The notes under the pieces: generated by a model
What the model saw: only the letters and a program-made list of their open reading frames with translations
Told to the model about the DNA's origin: nothing
Database searches by the model: none
NCBI GenBank assembly: GCA_009838525.1
Contig: VXRJ01000002.1
Coordinates: 1-64,000 of the forward strand
From: Acidobacteriota bacterium
GTDB taxonomy: Bacteria; Acidobacteriota; Vicinamibacteria; Vicinamibacterales; UBA8438
DNA length: 64,000 bases
Direction: 5' to 3'
Program-made: the position numbers and the translations under genes
Shown here: piece after piece, positions 1 to 12,823 of the stretch
How the letters are laid out: every line of letters starts with the position of its first letter
Position numbering within the stretch: the first letter of the stretch is position 1

Positions 1-1
1 C

Positions 2-3001
<3,000 letters not shown>

Positions 3002-3072
3002 GAAGACCGGTCGCCTGCGGTGAAATCGCCGCTGCGTTCGAACGGCGCCGCTCCACCGCAGGCAGTCAGGCC

Positions 3073-3159
3073 CTGGCGCCAATGTTAAATCTCATTTACA
3101 TATCCGTAACACTATAGTAACTTACGCCCCTGTGGGCGCCAGTGCCTGCCCAGGGCAGG
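3073..3159. promoter_or_regulatory. AT-rich upstream region bounded by inverted repeats
   Basis: CTGGCGCC (3073-3080) and GGCGCCAG (3135-3142) flank an AT-rich stretch that contains TATAGT (3113-3118). Next to it is a perfect 15-base palindrome, CCTGCCCAGGGCAGG (3145-3159), just before the ribosome binding site of the gene at 3178. This looks like a promoter with an operator or a 5'-UTR hairpin. I could not place a convincing -35 box. Confidence 0.35.
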
Positions 3160-3177
3160 ACGACAGGAGGTGAAAGC

Positions 3178-3600
3178 ATGCGTCAGTTGCTGCATTTTGC
3201 CCTCTGGATCGGCCTCGTAGCGGTGTTTGCAGCCCCGCTCGCGGCCACGGACCCGATTGCGCTGCAGTTGCAGTTACAGCAGCCGGAGCCGCCAATCGTC
3301 ACGCGCGTAGCCGAACCTCAGGTGACACCCGCGCCCCTGGTGGTGCAGTCGCCCGGCACGGTCGAGATCGAGATCAAGATCAAGCCGACGGCCGACACCG
3401 AGGAGCTCCGCATCACCGCCGAGTCCGGCAATCACTATCGCAGTTCCACCATCTGGCTCACGGGCGCGGAATCCCAGAAGGTGCACACCTTCGAATGGCA
3501 TGGGTTCCCGGCTGGCGAGTACGAAGTGGTTGGGGAGCTGATTGCCTCCTCCGGCCGCCGGGAAGTGGTGGTTCGCGGCGCGCTGCGCGTCGTCGAGTAG
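3178..3600 (+). CDS. Small exported protein of unknown function
   Basis: A protein of about 140 residues. The ATG at 3178 is chosen over an upstream in-frame ATG because AGGAGGTGAAAGC lies directly before it and the product then begins with a clear signal peptide (MRQLLHFALWIGLVAVFAAPLAA). The mature part has a Q/P-rich start and then a region that looks like a small beta-sandwich (VEIEIKIKPTADTEELRI ... GEYEVVGELIASSGRREVVVRG), as in periplasmic immunoglobulin-like or FixG-type modules. I do not recognise the family. It probably acts in the periplasm or at the cell surface. It may be co-transcribed with the exported gene 36 bases downstream. Confidence 0.7.
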   Translation: MRQLLHFALWIGLVAVFAAPLAATDPIALQLQLQQPEPPIVTRVAEPQVTPAPLVVQSPGTVEIEIKIKPTADTEELRITAESGNHYRSSTIWLTGAESQKVHTFEWHGFPAGEYEVVGELIASSGRREVVVRGALRVVE

Positions 3601-3636
3601 CCGCGCCCTTCCCGCCGGAGCCGCCCATCGGACAGA

Positions 3637-4524
3637 ATGTCTGTCATGCGGCGTGGCACGGCTCGTGCGCTCACGCGCGCCCACAAGGGTGCGCTTGCGC
3701 TCATCGGTGCGCTGACGCTCGTCTGGGCGGCTGCCGGCCAACTCTCCGCCCAGTCGCGGGAAGGCGGCGAGGTCGATCGAACCGAGGCGTACGCGCTGAT
3801 GGAGAAGGTGATCGAGCGCATCAACTGGTACAACGAGACCGAAGTCGATGCTCGCTTCCGCTCCCGCATGAGAAGGGAAGTACGCCGATTCCATGCCAAC
3901 GGGGATGTAGAGAACGAGAGCTTTGGCGACTACGAGGTGATCCCGATCGAAGGGAAACCGTTCGAGCGCCTCTTCATGATCAACGGCCGCTTGCTCAGCG
4001 AGGAGGAACAGGGCTGGGAGGCGGAACGCGAGGCGGAATTCCGCAAGGAAGTAGTCGAACGCCGCAAGGCGGGCACGCTTCCGGAGGATGACGGGAGCAC
4101 GGACTCGATTGTCTTTGACGACGCGCTGATCGCCCGCTATCACTTCACGCTGGAGGGGGAGGAAACGTTCCGAAACCGGCCCAGCTACCGGATCTCGTTC
4201 CGTCCCCGGCCCGGCCGGTTGCCGGTGGTCCGGCGCATCGACTACGCCCTCAATAGCGCGCGGGGTTTCGTCTGGGTAGACCGCGCCACGTTCGAGCCGG
4301 CTCGCGTCGAGTTCGAACTCATCCAGCCGGTCCGCCTCTGGTGGGGGCTGCTGGGCGTCATCAACCGTGCGCGGGGCTCGCTGGACCGCCGTCCGATCCT
4401 GGGGGACGATGACATGTGGGCTCGCATTCAGCTCGAAAGCTACAGCGACACCCGCGTCCTGTTCAGCCGGACCCTGCGCCGGGAGTTCCGGACATGGCGC
4501 GACTTCGAAGCAGTTGAACCCTGA
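3637..4524 (+). CDS. Exported LolA/LolB-fold-like protein
   Basis: A protein of 295 residues with an N-terminal signal peptide ending near LSAQS. The body resembles the lipoprotein-sorting fold seen in many acidobacterial exported proteins: a charged helix (MEKVIERINWYNETEVDARF), then strands YRISFRPRPGRLPVVRRIDYALNSARGFVWVDRATFEPARVEFEL. The phrase 'WVDRATFEPARVEF' is typical of LolA-like proteins that act on an outer-membrane component. It lies 49 bases upstream of an ABC ATPase gene on the same strand, which fits an envelope-export role. A second ATG at 3646 is an equally possible start. The substrate cannot be told from the sequence. Confidence 0.6.
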   Translation: MSVMRRGTARALTRAHKGALALIGALTLVWAAAGQLSAQSREGGEVDRTEAYALMEKVIERINWYNETEVDARFRSRMRREVRRFHANGDVENESFGDYEVIPIEGKPFERLFMINGRLLSEEEQGWEAEREAEFRKEVVERRKAGTLPEDDGSTDSIVFDDALIARYHFTLEGEETFRNRPSYRISFRPRPGRLPVVRRIDYALNSARGFVWVDRATFEPARVEFELIQPVRLWWGLLGVINRARGSLDRRPILGDDDMWARIQLESYSDTRVLFSRTLRREFRTWRDFEAVEP

Positions 4525-4573
4525 CCGCGCGCCTAGCTATGCTTTTTCGGCTGAGATCACGCCGCCGGACTTC

Positions 4574-5485
4574 ATGCTGCCAACGGACGAAACTCCGCCG
4601 CCGGACCCGACACCACTCGAGAATCCGACCCTCGACTCGAAGGTTGCGCTCGCTGCGGCGCCGCCGCCGATGATCGAGGCGCGGGGGCTCTCGAAGTACT
4701 ACGGGCCGTTTGTCGCCGTCGAGAACATTTCGTTCGTCATTCCCCAGGGGCAGGTCGTGGCCTTCCTCGGGCCGAACGGCGCCGGGAAGACGACGATGAT
4801 GCGGATGCTGACCGGCTATCTCGCCCCCAGCGCGGGATCGGGGGCGATTGCCGGGCACGACGTGCTGGGCGACCGGATCGCGGCATCGCGCCACCTGGGA
4901 TACCTGCCCGAGAACGGCCCGATCTATCCGGACATGACGCCGCTCGAGCTGCTGCGCTTCTTCGGCGAAGCGCGCGAGCTGCCGGCGGAACGCCTCAAGA
5001 CGCGGATTGAAGACGTGATCGATCTCTGCGCCCTGGAGCTGGTGGTGGAAAAGCCGATCGGCAAGCTCTCGCGTGGCTACCGGCAGCGGGTCGGCATGGC
5101 CCAGGCCCTGCTGCATGACCCCGCGGTGCTGATCATGGACGAGCCTACCGCCGGACTCGATCCCAACCAGATCCGGCAGTTCCGCGAGAACATCCAGCGG
5201 CTTGGCCGGACCAAGACGCTGCTCATTTCGACCCACATCCTGCACGAGGCGGAGGCGGTGGCGGATCGCGTGCTGCTGGTCAACAACGGTCGGCTGCTCT
5301 TTGACGGGCCGGTGGACGAGCTGGCGGAGGGTGGATCGCTCGAGCGGCCGTTCTACCGGCTGACTGGCGGCGGCGCGGCGCCCGGTGACGGCGGCGAAGA
5401 CCATGCGTCCGGCGGCGAGCCAGCGCAGGAGGCGGCGGAGGCAGAGGCAGACGCGGGCGCGGAGAAAGAGGAGGCAACGGGTTAA
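4574..5485 (+). CDS. ABC transporter ATPase, GldA-like
   Basis: The ATPase of an ABC-2 type exporter. Motifs run in order: Walker A LGPNGAGKTT, Q-loop region YLPENGPIYPDMT, signature LSRGYRQRVGMAQ, Walker B VLIMDEPTAGLDP and the switch histidine in LLISTHILHEAEAV. The N-terminus from this ATG is a proline-rich 32-residue leader with no homology role; the ATG at 4670 (MIEARGLSKYYG) is a good alternative start. The C-terminus is an acidic, alanine-rich tail of about 45 residues. The stop codon is 2 bases before the permease gene, so the two are surely one operon. The pairing with a fused permease/GldG protein places it in the Gld-like group, which need not mean gliding. Confidence 0.88.
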   Translation: MLPTDETPPPDPTPLENPTLDSKVALAAAPPPMIEARGLSKYYGPFVAVENISFVIPQGQVVAFLGPNGAGKTTMMRMLTGYLAPSAGSGAIAGHDVLGDRIAASRHLGYLPENGPIYPDMTPLELLRFFGEARELPAERLKTRIEDVIDLCALELVVEKPIGKLSRGYRQRVGMAQALLHDPAVLIMDEPTAGLDPNQIRQFRENIQRLGRTKTLLISTHILHEAEAVADRVLLVNNGRLLFDGPVDELAEGGSLERPFYRLTGGGAAPGDGGEDHASGGEPAQEAAEAEADAGAEKEEATG

Positions 5486-5487
5486 CG

Positions 5488-8133
5488 ATGCTGCCCCGAG
5501 TAAATGCGGCGGTCGTGAGGGCGGTGGCGCGTCGCGACCTCCGGCTCTACTTCAGCAGTCCGAGCGGCTACGTCTTCATAACGCTCTTCATTTTCCTGAG
5601 CGCGGCGGCGGCGTTCTGGCAAGACCGCTTCTTCCTGCAGAATCTCGCCAACCTCGATCAGTTGAACAGTGTCTTTCCCTACCTCCTTCTTTTCTTCGTG
5701 CCCGCCCTCACGATGGGGGTCTGGTCGGAGGAGAAGAAGCAGGGGACGGACGAGCTGCTGCTGACGCTGCCCGCGACCGACCTGGAGGTGGTGCTCGGGA
5801 AGTACGCGGCCGTGCTCGGCATCTATACCGTCTCGCTCGGGCTCTCGCTCAGCTACGTCCTCGTCCTCTTCTATCTCGGGAGTCCGGACCTGGGGTTGAT
5901 GCTGAGCAACTACGCCGGCTACTGGCTGGCCGGCGGCGCGCTGATCGCGGTCGGCATGCTCGCGTCGCTTCTGACGCGCAACGCGACAGTGGCGTTCATC
6001 GCCGGCGCGCTCTTCTGCACGGCGCTGGTGATGGTAGGCGACGCCGTCGGCGCGGCGCTGCCGGCGCTCGAGGGCCCGGCCAACGCTCTCGGTGTCTTCT
6101 TCCACTTCGACGACTTCGCGAAGGGGATCATCAGCCTGACGGCGATCCTCTACTTCGATGCGGTCACCGCGTTCTTCCTTTATCTCAACGTCCTGGTGCT
6201 GAGCCGTCGCCACTGGGCGCCCAGAGCAGGCGGCTACCCGCTCTGGCTGCATCACGTCGTGCGCGCGGCGGCGGTAGCGGTGGCGTTGGTGAGCGTCGGC
6301 GTGCTCGTCGGCCGCGCGAGCGTCCGGCTGGACGTGACGGCGGAGCAGCTCCATTCACTCAGCCCCGAGACCCGCGCCCTGATCGACGAGCTGCCGGCGG
6401 ACCGGCCGGTCTTCATCCAGGCCTACATCTCGCCAACCGCGCCCGAGCCATTCGTGCAGACGCGGTCGAACATCATCAGCATTCTGGAGGAGATAGACGC
6501 CATCGCGGGCCCGCGCGTCGAGGTTCTCATCCACGACACCGAGCCGTTCACCGACGCGGCGCGCGAGGCGCGCGAGACGTTCGGCATCCTGCCCCGCCCT
6601 GTCCGGAACGTCAGCTCGGCCCGATCCGAGGTGGAACAGCTATTCCTGGGCCTGGCCTTCACCTGTGGCGCCGAGGAGCAGGTGATCGGCTTCTTCGACG
6701 TCGGGCTGCCGGCCGAGTACGAAATCATGCGGAGCATTCGCGTGGTCGCCCGGACCGAGCGGAAGCGCGTCGGCGTCGTCGCCACGATGGCCAACCTGTT
6801 CGGCGGCACCAACTTCCAGCAGAGTCAGTTCACGCCCCAGTGGTCGGTGATCGCCGAGCTGCGGAAGCAGTACGACGTGGTGGAGATCAGTCCTGAGGCG
6901 GAGATCCGCCAGGAAGTGGACGCGCTGCTGGTGCCGCTGCCGTCGTCGCTCCAGACCGACGAGCAGGGCTTCGTCGCCGACTACATCCGGTCCGGCAAGC
7001 CGGCCCTCATCCTGGTCGATCCGCTGCCGGCGGTGGACCCGACGATCTCGCCCACCGAGTGGGTGGGCGACGGCAACCCGTTCACCTACGGACAGTCGGG
7101 CGCCCGGCCCGGTCCGCGCGGCAACGTCCGCGAATGGATCGGCACGCTCGGCGTCGACTGGGAGCCGACGCGCATCGTGTGGGACAGCTACAATCCCCAC
7201 CCCGACCTCGCCCATATGCCCGAGGACGTCGTCTTCCTGGGGGCGGGAAACGAGAACGAGGCGACGTTCAACACCGAGAACCCGATGACGTCGCAACTGC
7301 AGGAGCTGGTGCTGCTCTATCCCGGGTTCCTGCACGCGGCCGACGAAACCGACTGGACGTTCGAGCCGCTGTTGCGGACCGGCCGGATCTCTGGCACCAA
7401 CGGGTACTTCTCGCTGGTGCGCGGGACGCCGTTCGGGCCGCAGGTGAACCCGAGCCCGCCGCGCGAGCAGGATGACGACGACTACATCGTCGCCGCCCGC
7501 GTGCAGTCCGCTGGCAGCGACGAGTTGGACATCATCGTCGTCGCCGACCTCGACATCATCGGTGAGCAATTCTTCCAGATCCGGGAGCAAGCGCCAGGCG
7601 GGCTGAACTTCGACAACATCACGTTCTTTCTGAACGCCATGGACACGCTCCTCGAGGAGGACGCGTTCATCGATCTGCGCAGCCGCCGGGCGCGCCACCG
7701 GACGCTCGAGCGGGTGGAGGCGCAGACCGCCGAGTTCATCGAGCAGCGGACGGCCGAAGAGCAGCAGGCGGAGGCGGACGCCGAGGCGGCCCTCACCGAG
7801 GCGCAGCAGCGGCTGAACGACCGGGTCGCCGAACTGCAGGCGCGGACCGATATCGACGCGCAGACGAAGCAGATCATGGTGCGCAACCTCGAGGAGGTGG
7901 AGAACCGCCGGCTGGAGGTGCTCTCGACCAACATCAACACCGAGAAGGAAACGCGCGTGCAGGCGAGCCGCGAGACGATGGAGTCACAGATCCGGCGCAT
8001 ACAGACCACCATCAAGACCTTCGCCATCCTCCTGCCGCCCGTCCCGGTCGTGGCGTTCGGCGCCCTCGTCTTCGTCCGGCGCCAGCGGCGCGAGCGCGAA
8101 GGGGCCGCCGCCGCCCGGCGTCTGCGAGAATAG
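5488..8133 (+). CDS. Fused ABC-2 permease (GldF-like) and GldG-like auxiliary protein
   Basis: An 881-residue inner-membrane protein. Residues 1-240 form an ABC-2 permease with about six hydrophobic helices ([40 protein letters not shown], typical of NosY/GldF permeases). A further helix lies near 250-270. The periplasmic part (about 280-650) is GldG-like: [34 protein letters not shown] and [21 protein letters not shown] match the ABC_transp_aux type. It is followed by a glutamate/glutamine-rich coiled coil (about 720-830) and a last membrane helix with a basic tail. In Bacteroidetes GldF and GldG are separate genes; a single fused chain is common in other phyla. leuC starts only 7 bases after its stop codon. 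Confidence 0.85.
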   Translation: MLPRVNAAVVRAVARRDLRLYFSSPSGYVFITLFIFLSAAAAFWQDRFFLQNLANLDQLNSVFPYLLLFFVPALTMGVWSEEKKQGTDELLLTLPATDLEVVLGKYAAVLGIYTVSLGLSLSYVLVLFYLGSPDLGLMLSNYAGYWLAGGALIAVGMLASLLTRNATVAFIAGALFCTALVMVGDAVGAALPALEGPANALGVFFHFDDFAKGIISLTAILYFDAVTAFFLYLNVLVLSRRHWAPRAGGYPLWLHHVVRAAAVAVALVSVGVLVGRASVRLDVTAEQLHSLSPETRALIDELPADRPVFIQAYISPTAPEPFVQTRSNIISILEEIDAIAGPRVEVLIHDTEPFTDAAREARETFGILPRPVRNVSSARSEVEQLFLGLAFTCGAEEQVIGFFDVGLPAEYEIMRSIRVVARTERKRVGVVATMANLFGGTNFQQSQFTPQWSVIAELRKQYDVVEISPEAEIRQEVDALLVPLPSSLQTDEQGFVADYIRSGKPALILVDPLPAVDPTISPTEWVGDGNPFTYGQSGARPGPRGNVREWIGTLGVDWEPTRIVWDSYNPHPDLAHMPEDVVFLGAGNENEATFNTENPMTSQLQELVLLYPGFLHAADETDWTFEPLLRTGRISGTNGYFSLVRGTPFGPQVNPSPPREQDDDDYIVAARVQSAGSDELDIIVVADLDIIGEQFFQIREQAPGGLNFDNITFFLNAMDTLLEEDAFIDLRSRRARHRTLERVEAQTAEFIEQRTAEEQQAEADAEAALTEAQQRLNDRVAELQARTDIDAQTKQIMVRNLEEVENRRLEVLSTNINTEKETRVQASRETMESQIRRIQTTIKTFAILLPPVPVVAFGALVFVRRQRREREGAAAARRLRE

Positions 8134-8140
8134 AAGCCGC

Positions 8141-9541
8141 ATGGCACAGACACTCTTGCAGAAGGTGTGGGACCTCCACACGGTACGGAAGCTGCCCGAC
8201 GGGAGAACGCAGCTCTTCATCGGCCTCCATCTGGTTCACGAGGTGACGTCGCCGCAGGCGTTCGACATGCTGCGCCAGCGCGGCATCGGCGTCGCCTTCC
8301 CGGAGCGGACCCACGCGACGGTCGACCACATCATCCCGACGCTCGATCAACGGCGTCCCTTCGCCGACGATCTGGCCGAGCAGATGATGTCGGCGCTCGA
8401 GCGGAACTGCCGGGAATTCGACATTCCGTTCTCGGACCTCTCGACCGACCGGCAGGGGATCGTCCACGTGATCGGCCCGGAACTCGGCCTGACGCAACCG
8501 GGCATGACGATCGCCTGCGGGGACAGCCACACGTCCACCCACGGCGCGTTCGGCGCCGTGGCGTTCGGCATCGGCACGTCGCAGGTGCGCGACGTCCTGG
8601 CGTCGCAGTGCCTGGCGATCGATCCGCTCAGGGTGCGGCGCATCAACGTGACCGGCACGCTCGGCGCAGGTGTCTACGCGAAGGACGTCATCCTGGAGAT
8701 CATCGCGCGGCTTGGGGTGCGCGGCGGCGTCGGCTACGCGTACGAGTACGGCGGCGCGGCGATCGACGCGATGTCGATGGACGAGCGGATGACCATCTGC
8801 AACATGTCCATCGAGGGCGGCGCTCGGATCGGCTACGTCAACCCGGACGAGACGGCGTTCGCCTACCTGAAGGGACGTCCCCTTGCGCCGTCCGGCGACG
8901 CCTTCGACCGGGCGTGCGCCTGGTGGCGGTCGATGGCGTCGGACGGGGACGCGGCGTACGACGACGTGGTGACGCTGGACGGCCCCGCGATCGAACCGCG
9001 CGTCACCTGGGGAATCAACCCGGGCCAGTCGGTCGGGGTGACGGAGCGGATCCCCGATCCGGCCGCCGCCGGCGTCGACGCCGACGCGGTCGGAGAGGCG
9101 CTCGAGTTCATGGGATTCGCGGCCGGCGCGCCAATCGCGGGGACGAAGGTGGATGTCGCTTTCGTCGGCTCCTGCACCAACTCGCGCCTTTCCGATCTGC
9201 GCGAGGCAGCGCGGGTAGTGCGTGGACGTCGCGTCGCGCCGCACGTCCGCGCGCTCGCCGTGCCGGGCTCCAAGCAGGTGCGGCAGGCGGCCGAGGCGGA
9301 GGGGCTGCACGAGGTGTTCGCGGAAGCCGGCTTCGAGTGGCGTGGGGCGGGCTGTTCCATGTGCCTGGCGATGAACCCGGACCGGCTGAACGGACGCGAG
9401 GTATGTGCATCGTCCTCCAACCGCAACTTCAAGGGACGCCAGGGAAGCCCGACGGGGCGGACGTTGTTGATGAGCCCGGCGATGGTGGCGGCCGCCGCGG
9501 TCAGCGGCGAAGTGGCGGACGTGCGGGGGATGCTCAACTAG
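8141..9541 (+). CDS. leuC: 3-isopropylmalate dehydratase large subunit
   Basis: Catalyses isomerisation of 2-isopropylmalate to 3-isopropylmalate with LeuD, using a 4Fe-4S cluster. The protein has 466 residues, the normal length. Cluster cysteines are visible in VGSCTNSR (about residue 347) and [13 protein letters not shown] (about 407 and 410). The aconitase signature [13 protein letters not shown] lies near residue 126. It begins 7 bases after the ABC permease gene, so transcription may come from the ABC operon. leuD follows after an 80-base gap that contains a hairpin. Confidence 0.96.
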   Translation: MAQTLLQKVWDLHTVRKLPDGRTQLFIGLHLVHEVTSPQAFDMLRQRGIGVAFPERTHATVDHIIPTLDQRRPFADDLAEQMMSALERNCREFDIPFSDLSTDRQGIVHVIGPELGLTQPGMTIACGDSHTSTHGAFGAVAFGIGTSQVRDVLASQCLAIDPLRVRRINVTGTLGAGVYAKDVILEIIARLGVRGGVGYAYEYGGAAIDAMSMDERMTICNMSIEGGARIGYVNPDETAFAYLKGRPLAPSGDAFDRACAWWRSMASDGDAAYDDVVTLDGPAIEPRVTWGINPGQSVGVTERIPDPAAAGVDADAVGEALEFMGFAAGAPIAGTKVDVAFVGSCTNSRLSDLREAARVVRGRRVAPHVRALAVPGSKQVRQAAEAEGLHEVFAEAGFEWRGAGCSMCLAMNPDRLNGREVCASSSNRNFKGRQGSPTGRTLLMSPAMVAAAAVSGEVADVRGMLN

Positions 9542-9580
9542 AACTAGCGACGTAGGAGTTTCGCGCCGCCGGGACTTTCA

Positions 9581-9598
9581 CGCGCCCGCCAGGGCGCG
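9581..9598. repeat. Hairpin between leuC and leuD
   Basis: CGCGCCC and GGGCGCG (7-base perfect arms, loop GCCA) lie 23 bases before the leuD start and just ahead of its ribosome binding site (GGAGGAG). There is no T tract, so it is not an intrinsic terminator; it could stabilise mRNA or tune leuD translation. Confidence 0.45.
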
Positions 9599-9620
9599 CG
9601 AGCGTGGAGGAGACGAAGGC

Positions 9621-10214
9621 ATGAGCGAGAGGAAGATCGACCGTATCGAGGGAACCGCTCTCCCGCTTCGGGGCAACAACATCGACACCGACCGGATCAT
9701 CCCGGCGCGCTACCTGAAGGCCATTACCTTCGATGGCCTGGGCGCGCACGCGTTCGAGGACGATCGGGAGTCGATGCCGGACCACCCGTTCGCGAATCCG
9801 GTCCATGACGCCGCGGCGATCCTGGTCGTGAACGACAACTTCGGCTCCGGCTCGTCGCGCGAGCATGCCCCGCAGGCACTGAAGCGGCGCGGCATCGCCG
9901 CGTGCGTCGGGGAGTCGTTCTCCGAGATCTTCCTGGGGAACTCGACGACTATCGGCCTGGTCTGCGCCACCGCGTCGGCGCAGGACATCGCCTTCCTGCA
10001 GTCGCTGGCGGAGAAGGCGCCGTCGACCCGAATGACGCTGAGCGTCGAGGGGCTCACGATCGTCGCGGCGGGCCGAAGCGTGGAGCTCGCCGTCCCCGAC
10101 GCCGTCCGGCATGCGCTGCTGACCGGCCAGTGGGACGCGACCGGCCTCCTGCTCGACGACTTCGAAGACGTGCGCGGCGTCGCGGGCTCGCTCCCTTACG
10201 CCACCGGTTTCTAA
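9621..10214 (+). CDS. leuD: 3-isopropylmalate dehydratase small subunit
   Basis: Swivel-domain partner of LeuC. The protein has 197 residues with NIDTDRIIPARYLK near the N-terminus and the loop FGSGSSREHAPQAL that contacts substrate. A good ribosome binding site (GGAGGAGACGAAGGC) precedes the ATG. The gene ends 39 bases from the convergent leuB stop, so leuCD and leuAB meet tail to tail. Confidence 0.95.
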   Translation: MSERKIDRIEGTALPLRGNNIDTDRIIPARYLKAITFDGLGAHAFEDDRESMPDHPFANPVHDAAAILVVNDNFGSGSSREHAPQALKRRGIAACVGESFSEIFLGNSTTIGLVCATASAQDIAFLQSLAEKAPSTRMTLSVEGLTIVAAGRSVELAVPDAVRHALLTGQWDATGLLLDDFEDVRGVAGSLPYATGF

Positions 10215-10253
10215 GCCGCGGCGCGTCCTGGCCGCCGCCTTCCCGGACTCGCG

Positions 10254-11321
10254 TTACGGCAGGCGATCGAGGATCGCCCGGGTCATCGCGGTGCAACCGA
10301 TCGGCGGCGCCCCGTTGGCCGCCGGCAGATCCGCCGTGCGGCAGCCGTCGGCCAGGGCGGCGCCGATGGCCGTTTCGATGGCGGCCGCCTCCTTGTCCGC
10401 GTTCAGTGCGTGCCGGAGGAGCATGGCGGCGGAAGCGATGGCGCCGATCGGGTTCGCCTTGTCCTGGCCGGCGATGTCGGGAGCGGAGCCGTGGACCGGT
10501 TCGAACAGGCCGCCGTCGCCGCCGATGCTGGCGGACGGCAGCAGCCCGAGCGAGCCGACCACCGCTCCCGCCTCGTCCGAGAGGATGTCGCCGAAGAGGT
10601 TGCCGGCGACCAGCACGTCCATCGACGCGGGCTCGGTGACGAGGCGCATGGTGCACGAATCGACCAGTTGATGTTCAAGCGTGACGTCGGGATAGTCGCT
10701 GGCGACGGCGGTCACCACCTCGCGCCACAGCCTCGAGCACTCCAGCACGTTCGCCTTGTCGACCGACGTCACAAGCCGCCGCCGGCCGCGGGCCGCCTCG
10801 AACGCCACGCGCGCGATGCGTTCTACCTCGCGCACGCTGTAGCGCATCGTGTCGAACGCCGCGGTCCCGTCGGCGTTCCGGCCGCGGGGCTCGCCGAAGT
10901 AGATGCCGCCGATCAGTTCGCGGACGATCAGCAGGTCGACGCCGGCGATCCGATCCGGGCGGAGGGGACAGTCGGCTTCGAGACCCGGCCAGATGAGCGC
11001 CGGCCGGAGGTTCGCCCAGACGTCGAGCGCCTTGCGCAGCTCGAGCAGTCCGGTCTCGGGCCGCCGCTCGCGCGGGCCCTCCGAGAATTCCGGATCGCCG
11101 ACGGCTCCCAGCAGGACCGCATCGGCGTTGCGGCACGTCTCGAGGGTCTCAGGCGGCAGCGGCGGGTCGCCGTTGCGCAGCGCGGCGGCCCCAAACGGTG
11201 AGCGGGTAAGGATCAGGGTGTGGCCGTGACGGTCCGCGATGGCATCGAGGACCGCCTCTGCGGCGTCGATGACCTCCGGGCCGATACCGTCGCCCGGAAG
11301 CAGTGCAATGGTGGCGTGCAT
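10254..11321 (-). CDS. leuB: 3-isopropylmalate dehydrogenase
   Basis: Oxidative decarboxylation of 3-isopropylmalate to 2-oxoisocaproate with NAD. The ATG at 11321 starts MHATIALLPGDGIGPEV and gives 355 residues, the usual length; the longer open frame upstream is only a shadow of leuA. Other motifs are LRKALDVWANLRP (substrate arginines), VDKANVLECSRLWRE, VDSCTMRLV and NLFGDILSDEAG (metal-binding aspartates). It starts 14 bases after the leuA stop, so leuA-leuB is one operon. Confidence 0.95.
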   Translation of the reverse strand: MHATIALLPGDGIGPEVIDAAEAVLDAIADRHGHTLILTRSPFGAAALRNGDPPLPPETLETCRNADAVLLGAVGDPEFSEGPRERRPETGLLELRKALDVWANLRPALIWPGLEADCPLRPDRIAGVDLLIVRELIGGIYFGEPRGRNADGTAAFDTMRYSVREVERIARVAFEAARGRRRLVTSVDKANVLECSRLWREVVTAVASDYPDVTLEHQLVDSCTMRLVTEPASMDVLVAGNLFGDILSDEAGAVVGSLGLLPSASIGGDGGLFEPVHGSAPDIAGQDKANPIGAIASAAMLLRHALNADKEAAAIETAIGAALADGCRTADLPAANGAPPIGCTAMTRAILDRLP

Positions 11322-11335
11322 GACGGGCGGCCGGA

Positions 11336-12538
11336 TCAGGCGCGGTCGCCCGCCAGGACGGCGGCCGCCGGTGCATCGCCGAGCGCCGCCCGGACGCGCT
11401 CCACGATGGCGGCCACGTCGTCGTCCTCCACCGTCTTCTGCCGGTCCGCGAGCGCGATCACTTCGCGGTAGACACGGTCGAGTTCGAACCGGCTCAACGT
11501 GTAGCCGAGGTCCTCGCACCGCTTCTTGACGGCGTGCCGGCCGGAATGCTTGCCGAGGACGAGGGTCGACTCGACGCCGACGTCTTCCGGCTTCATGATC
11601 TCGTAGGTTCGGCGATCCTTGATGACGCCGTCCTGGTGGATGCCCGCTTCGTGGGCGAAGGCGTTGCGCCCGACGATGGCCTTGTTCGCCTGCACGGGCT
11701 GCTCGGTCAGCTCGGAGAGCAGGCGGCTGGTCCGGACCAGCTCGGTCGTCGTGATCGACGTTCGGAACGGCACGCGCTCCGGCTTCACCTTCGTCGCCAT
11801 CACGATTTCTTCGAGCGAAGCGTTGCCCGCCCGCTCGCCGATGCCGTTGATCGTGCATTCCACCTGCCGGCAACCGGCCCGCATGGCGGCCAGCGAGTTG
11901 GCCACCGCGAGCCCCAGGTCGTCATGGCAATGGGCGCTGAAGATCACCTGGTCGGCGTCGCGCACCTTGCCGCGAACGTCGGTGAAGAACTCCTCTATCT
12001 CCTCGGGCGTGCAGTAGCCGACCGTGTCCGGCAGGTTGATGGTGGTCGCGCCCGCGGCGATCGCGGCGTCCACTACCCGGCAGAGGAAGTCGAGATCGCT
12101 GCGCGTCGCATCCTCCGCCGAGAACTCGACGTCGTCGGTGTAGCTGCGCGCCTGGGTGACGCCGGCGGTCACCGCGGCGAGGCACTGCTCCCGGCTGATC
12201 CGCAGCTTCCGCTCGAGGTGCAGGTCGGAAGTGGCGATGAACGTGTGGATTCGCGACCGGGTGGCTGGCGCAAGCGATTCGCCCGCCCGGTCGATGTCGG
12301 CCGGGTTGCAGCGGGCCAGCGCCGCGATCACCGGTCCCTGGATCTCGGTAGCGATTCGCGAGACGGCGTGCGCGTCGTCGTCGGACGCGATCGGAAAGCC
12401 CGCTTCGATGATGTCGGCGCCGAGCGTCGCGATTTGCCGTCCCAGCCGGATCTTCTCTTCCGTGTTCATCGAAAAGCCGGGCGACTGCTCGCCGTCCCGC
12501 AACGTCGTGTCAAAGATGATCAGTCGGTCTGCTGCCAT
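11336..12538 (-). CDS. leuA: 2-isopropylmalate synthase lacking the regulatory domain
   Basis: First committed step of leucine synthesis: condensation of acetyl-CoA with 2-oxoisovalerate. The TIM-barrel motifs are intact: [13 protein letters not shown], metal ligands in [13 protein letters not shown], and [13 protein letters not shown]. The subdomains [14 protein letters not shown] and [13 protein letters not shown] follow. The protein stops at about 400 residues, whereas typical LeuA has 500 or more with a C-terminal leucine-binding domain. leuB begins 14 bases later, so no room remains for it. The ATG at 12538 is preferred because GGGGG lies about 8 bases upstream. Homocitrate or citramalate synthase is an alternative specificity, but the leu neighbours favour LeuA. 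Confidence 0.88.
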   Translation of the reverse strand: MAADRLIIFDTTLRDGEQSPGFSMNTEEKIRLGRQIATLGADIIEAGFPIASDDDAHAVSRIATEIQGPVIAALARCNPADIDRAGESLAPATRSRIHTFIATSDLHLERKLRISREQCLAAVTAGVTQARSYTDDVEFSAEDATRSDLDFLCRVVDAAIAAGATTINLPDTVGYCTPEEIEEFFTDVRGKVRDADQVIFSAHCHDDLGLAVANSLAAMRAGCRQVECTINGIGERAGNASLEEIVMATKVKPERVPFRTSITTTELVRTSRLLSELTEQPVQANKAIVGRNAFAHEAGIHQDGVIKDRRTYEIMKPEDVGVESTLVLGKHSGRHAVKKRCEDLGYTLSRFELDRVYREVIALADRQKTVEDDDVAAIVERVRAALGDAPAAAVLAGDRA

Positions 12539-12570
12539 CACCAAACCCCCGGTGTCCCTGTGCCTTTCCT

Positions 12571-12601
12571 ACTGTAGCCTGTCCTGCGGCCGGTAAGTCA
12601 A
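12571..12601 (-). promoter_or_regulatory. Possible leuA promoter
   Basis: On the minus strand TTGACT (12596-12601) and TACAGT (12571-12576) are 19 bases apart, about 33 bases before the leuA start. A strongly AT-rich block (12603-12640) lies immediately upstream of the -35 and could act as an UP element. The spacing is long, so confidence is low. Confidence 0.35.
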
Positions 12602-12711
12602 GGTTATAAATATTACTGTCTAATAAATCTCTATTATTTGACGGCGGCGTCCTCGCCCCCGTACGTCCCGCCTCCGCCGGGGAATACAACCGTTTACGTT
12701 GAATTTACCGT

Positions 12712-12726
12712 CCGGTCACGGACCGG
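12712..12726. promoter_or_regulatory. Inverted repeat upstream of TonB receptor gene
   Basis: CCGGTC-ACG-GACCGG is a perfect 6-base inverted repeat about 100 bases before the receptor start, in the 285-base divergent region shared with leuA. It could be an operator or a 5'-UTR stem. The rest of this region shows only the AT-rich block near leuA. Confidence 0.3.
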
Positions 12727-12823
12727 TTACACCGCATAGCTATCGTTTCTTTCAACGACGCTCGAGACGGGCCTCGCCGGGTCCCGGGCGTGTTGCTCGA
12801 GGACATTCGGAGGACTGAATCAC

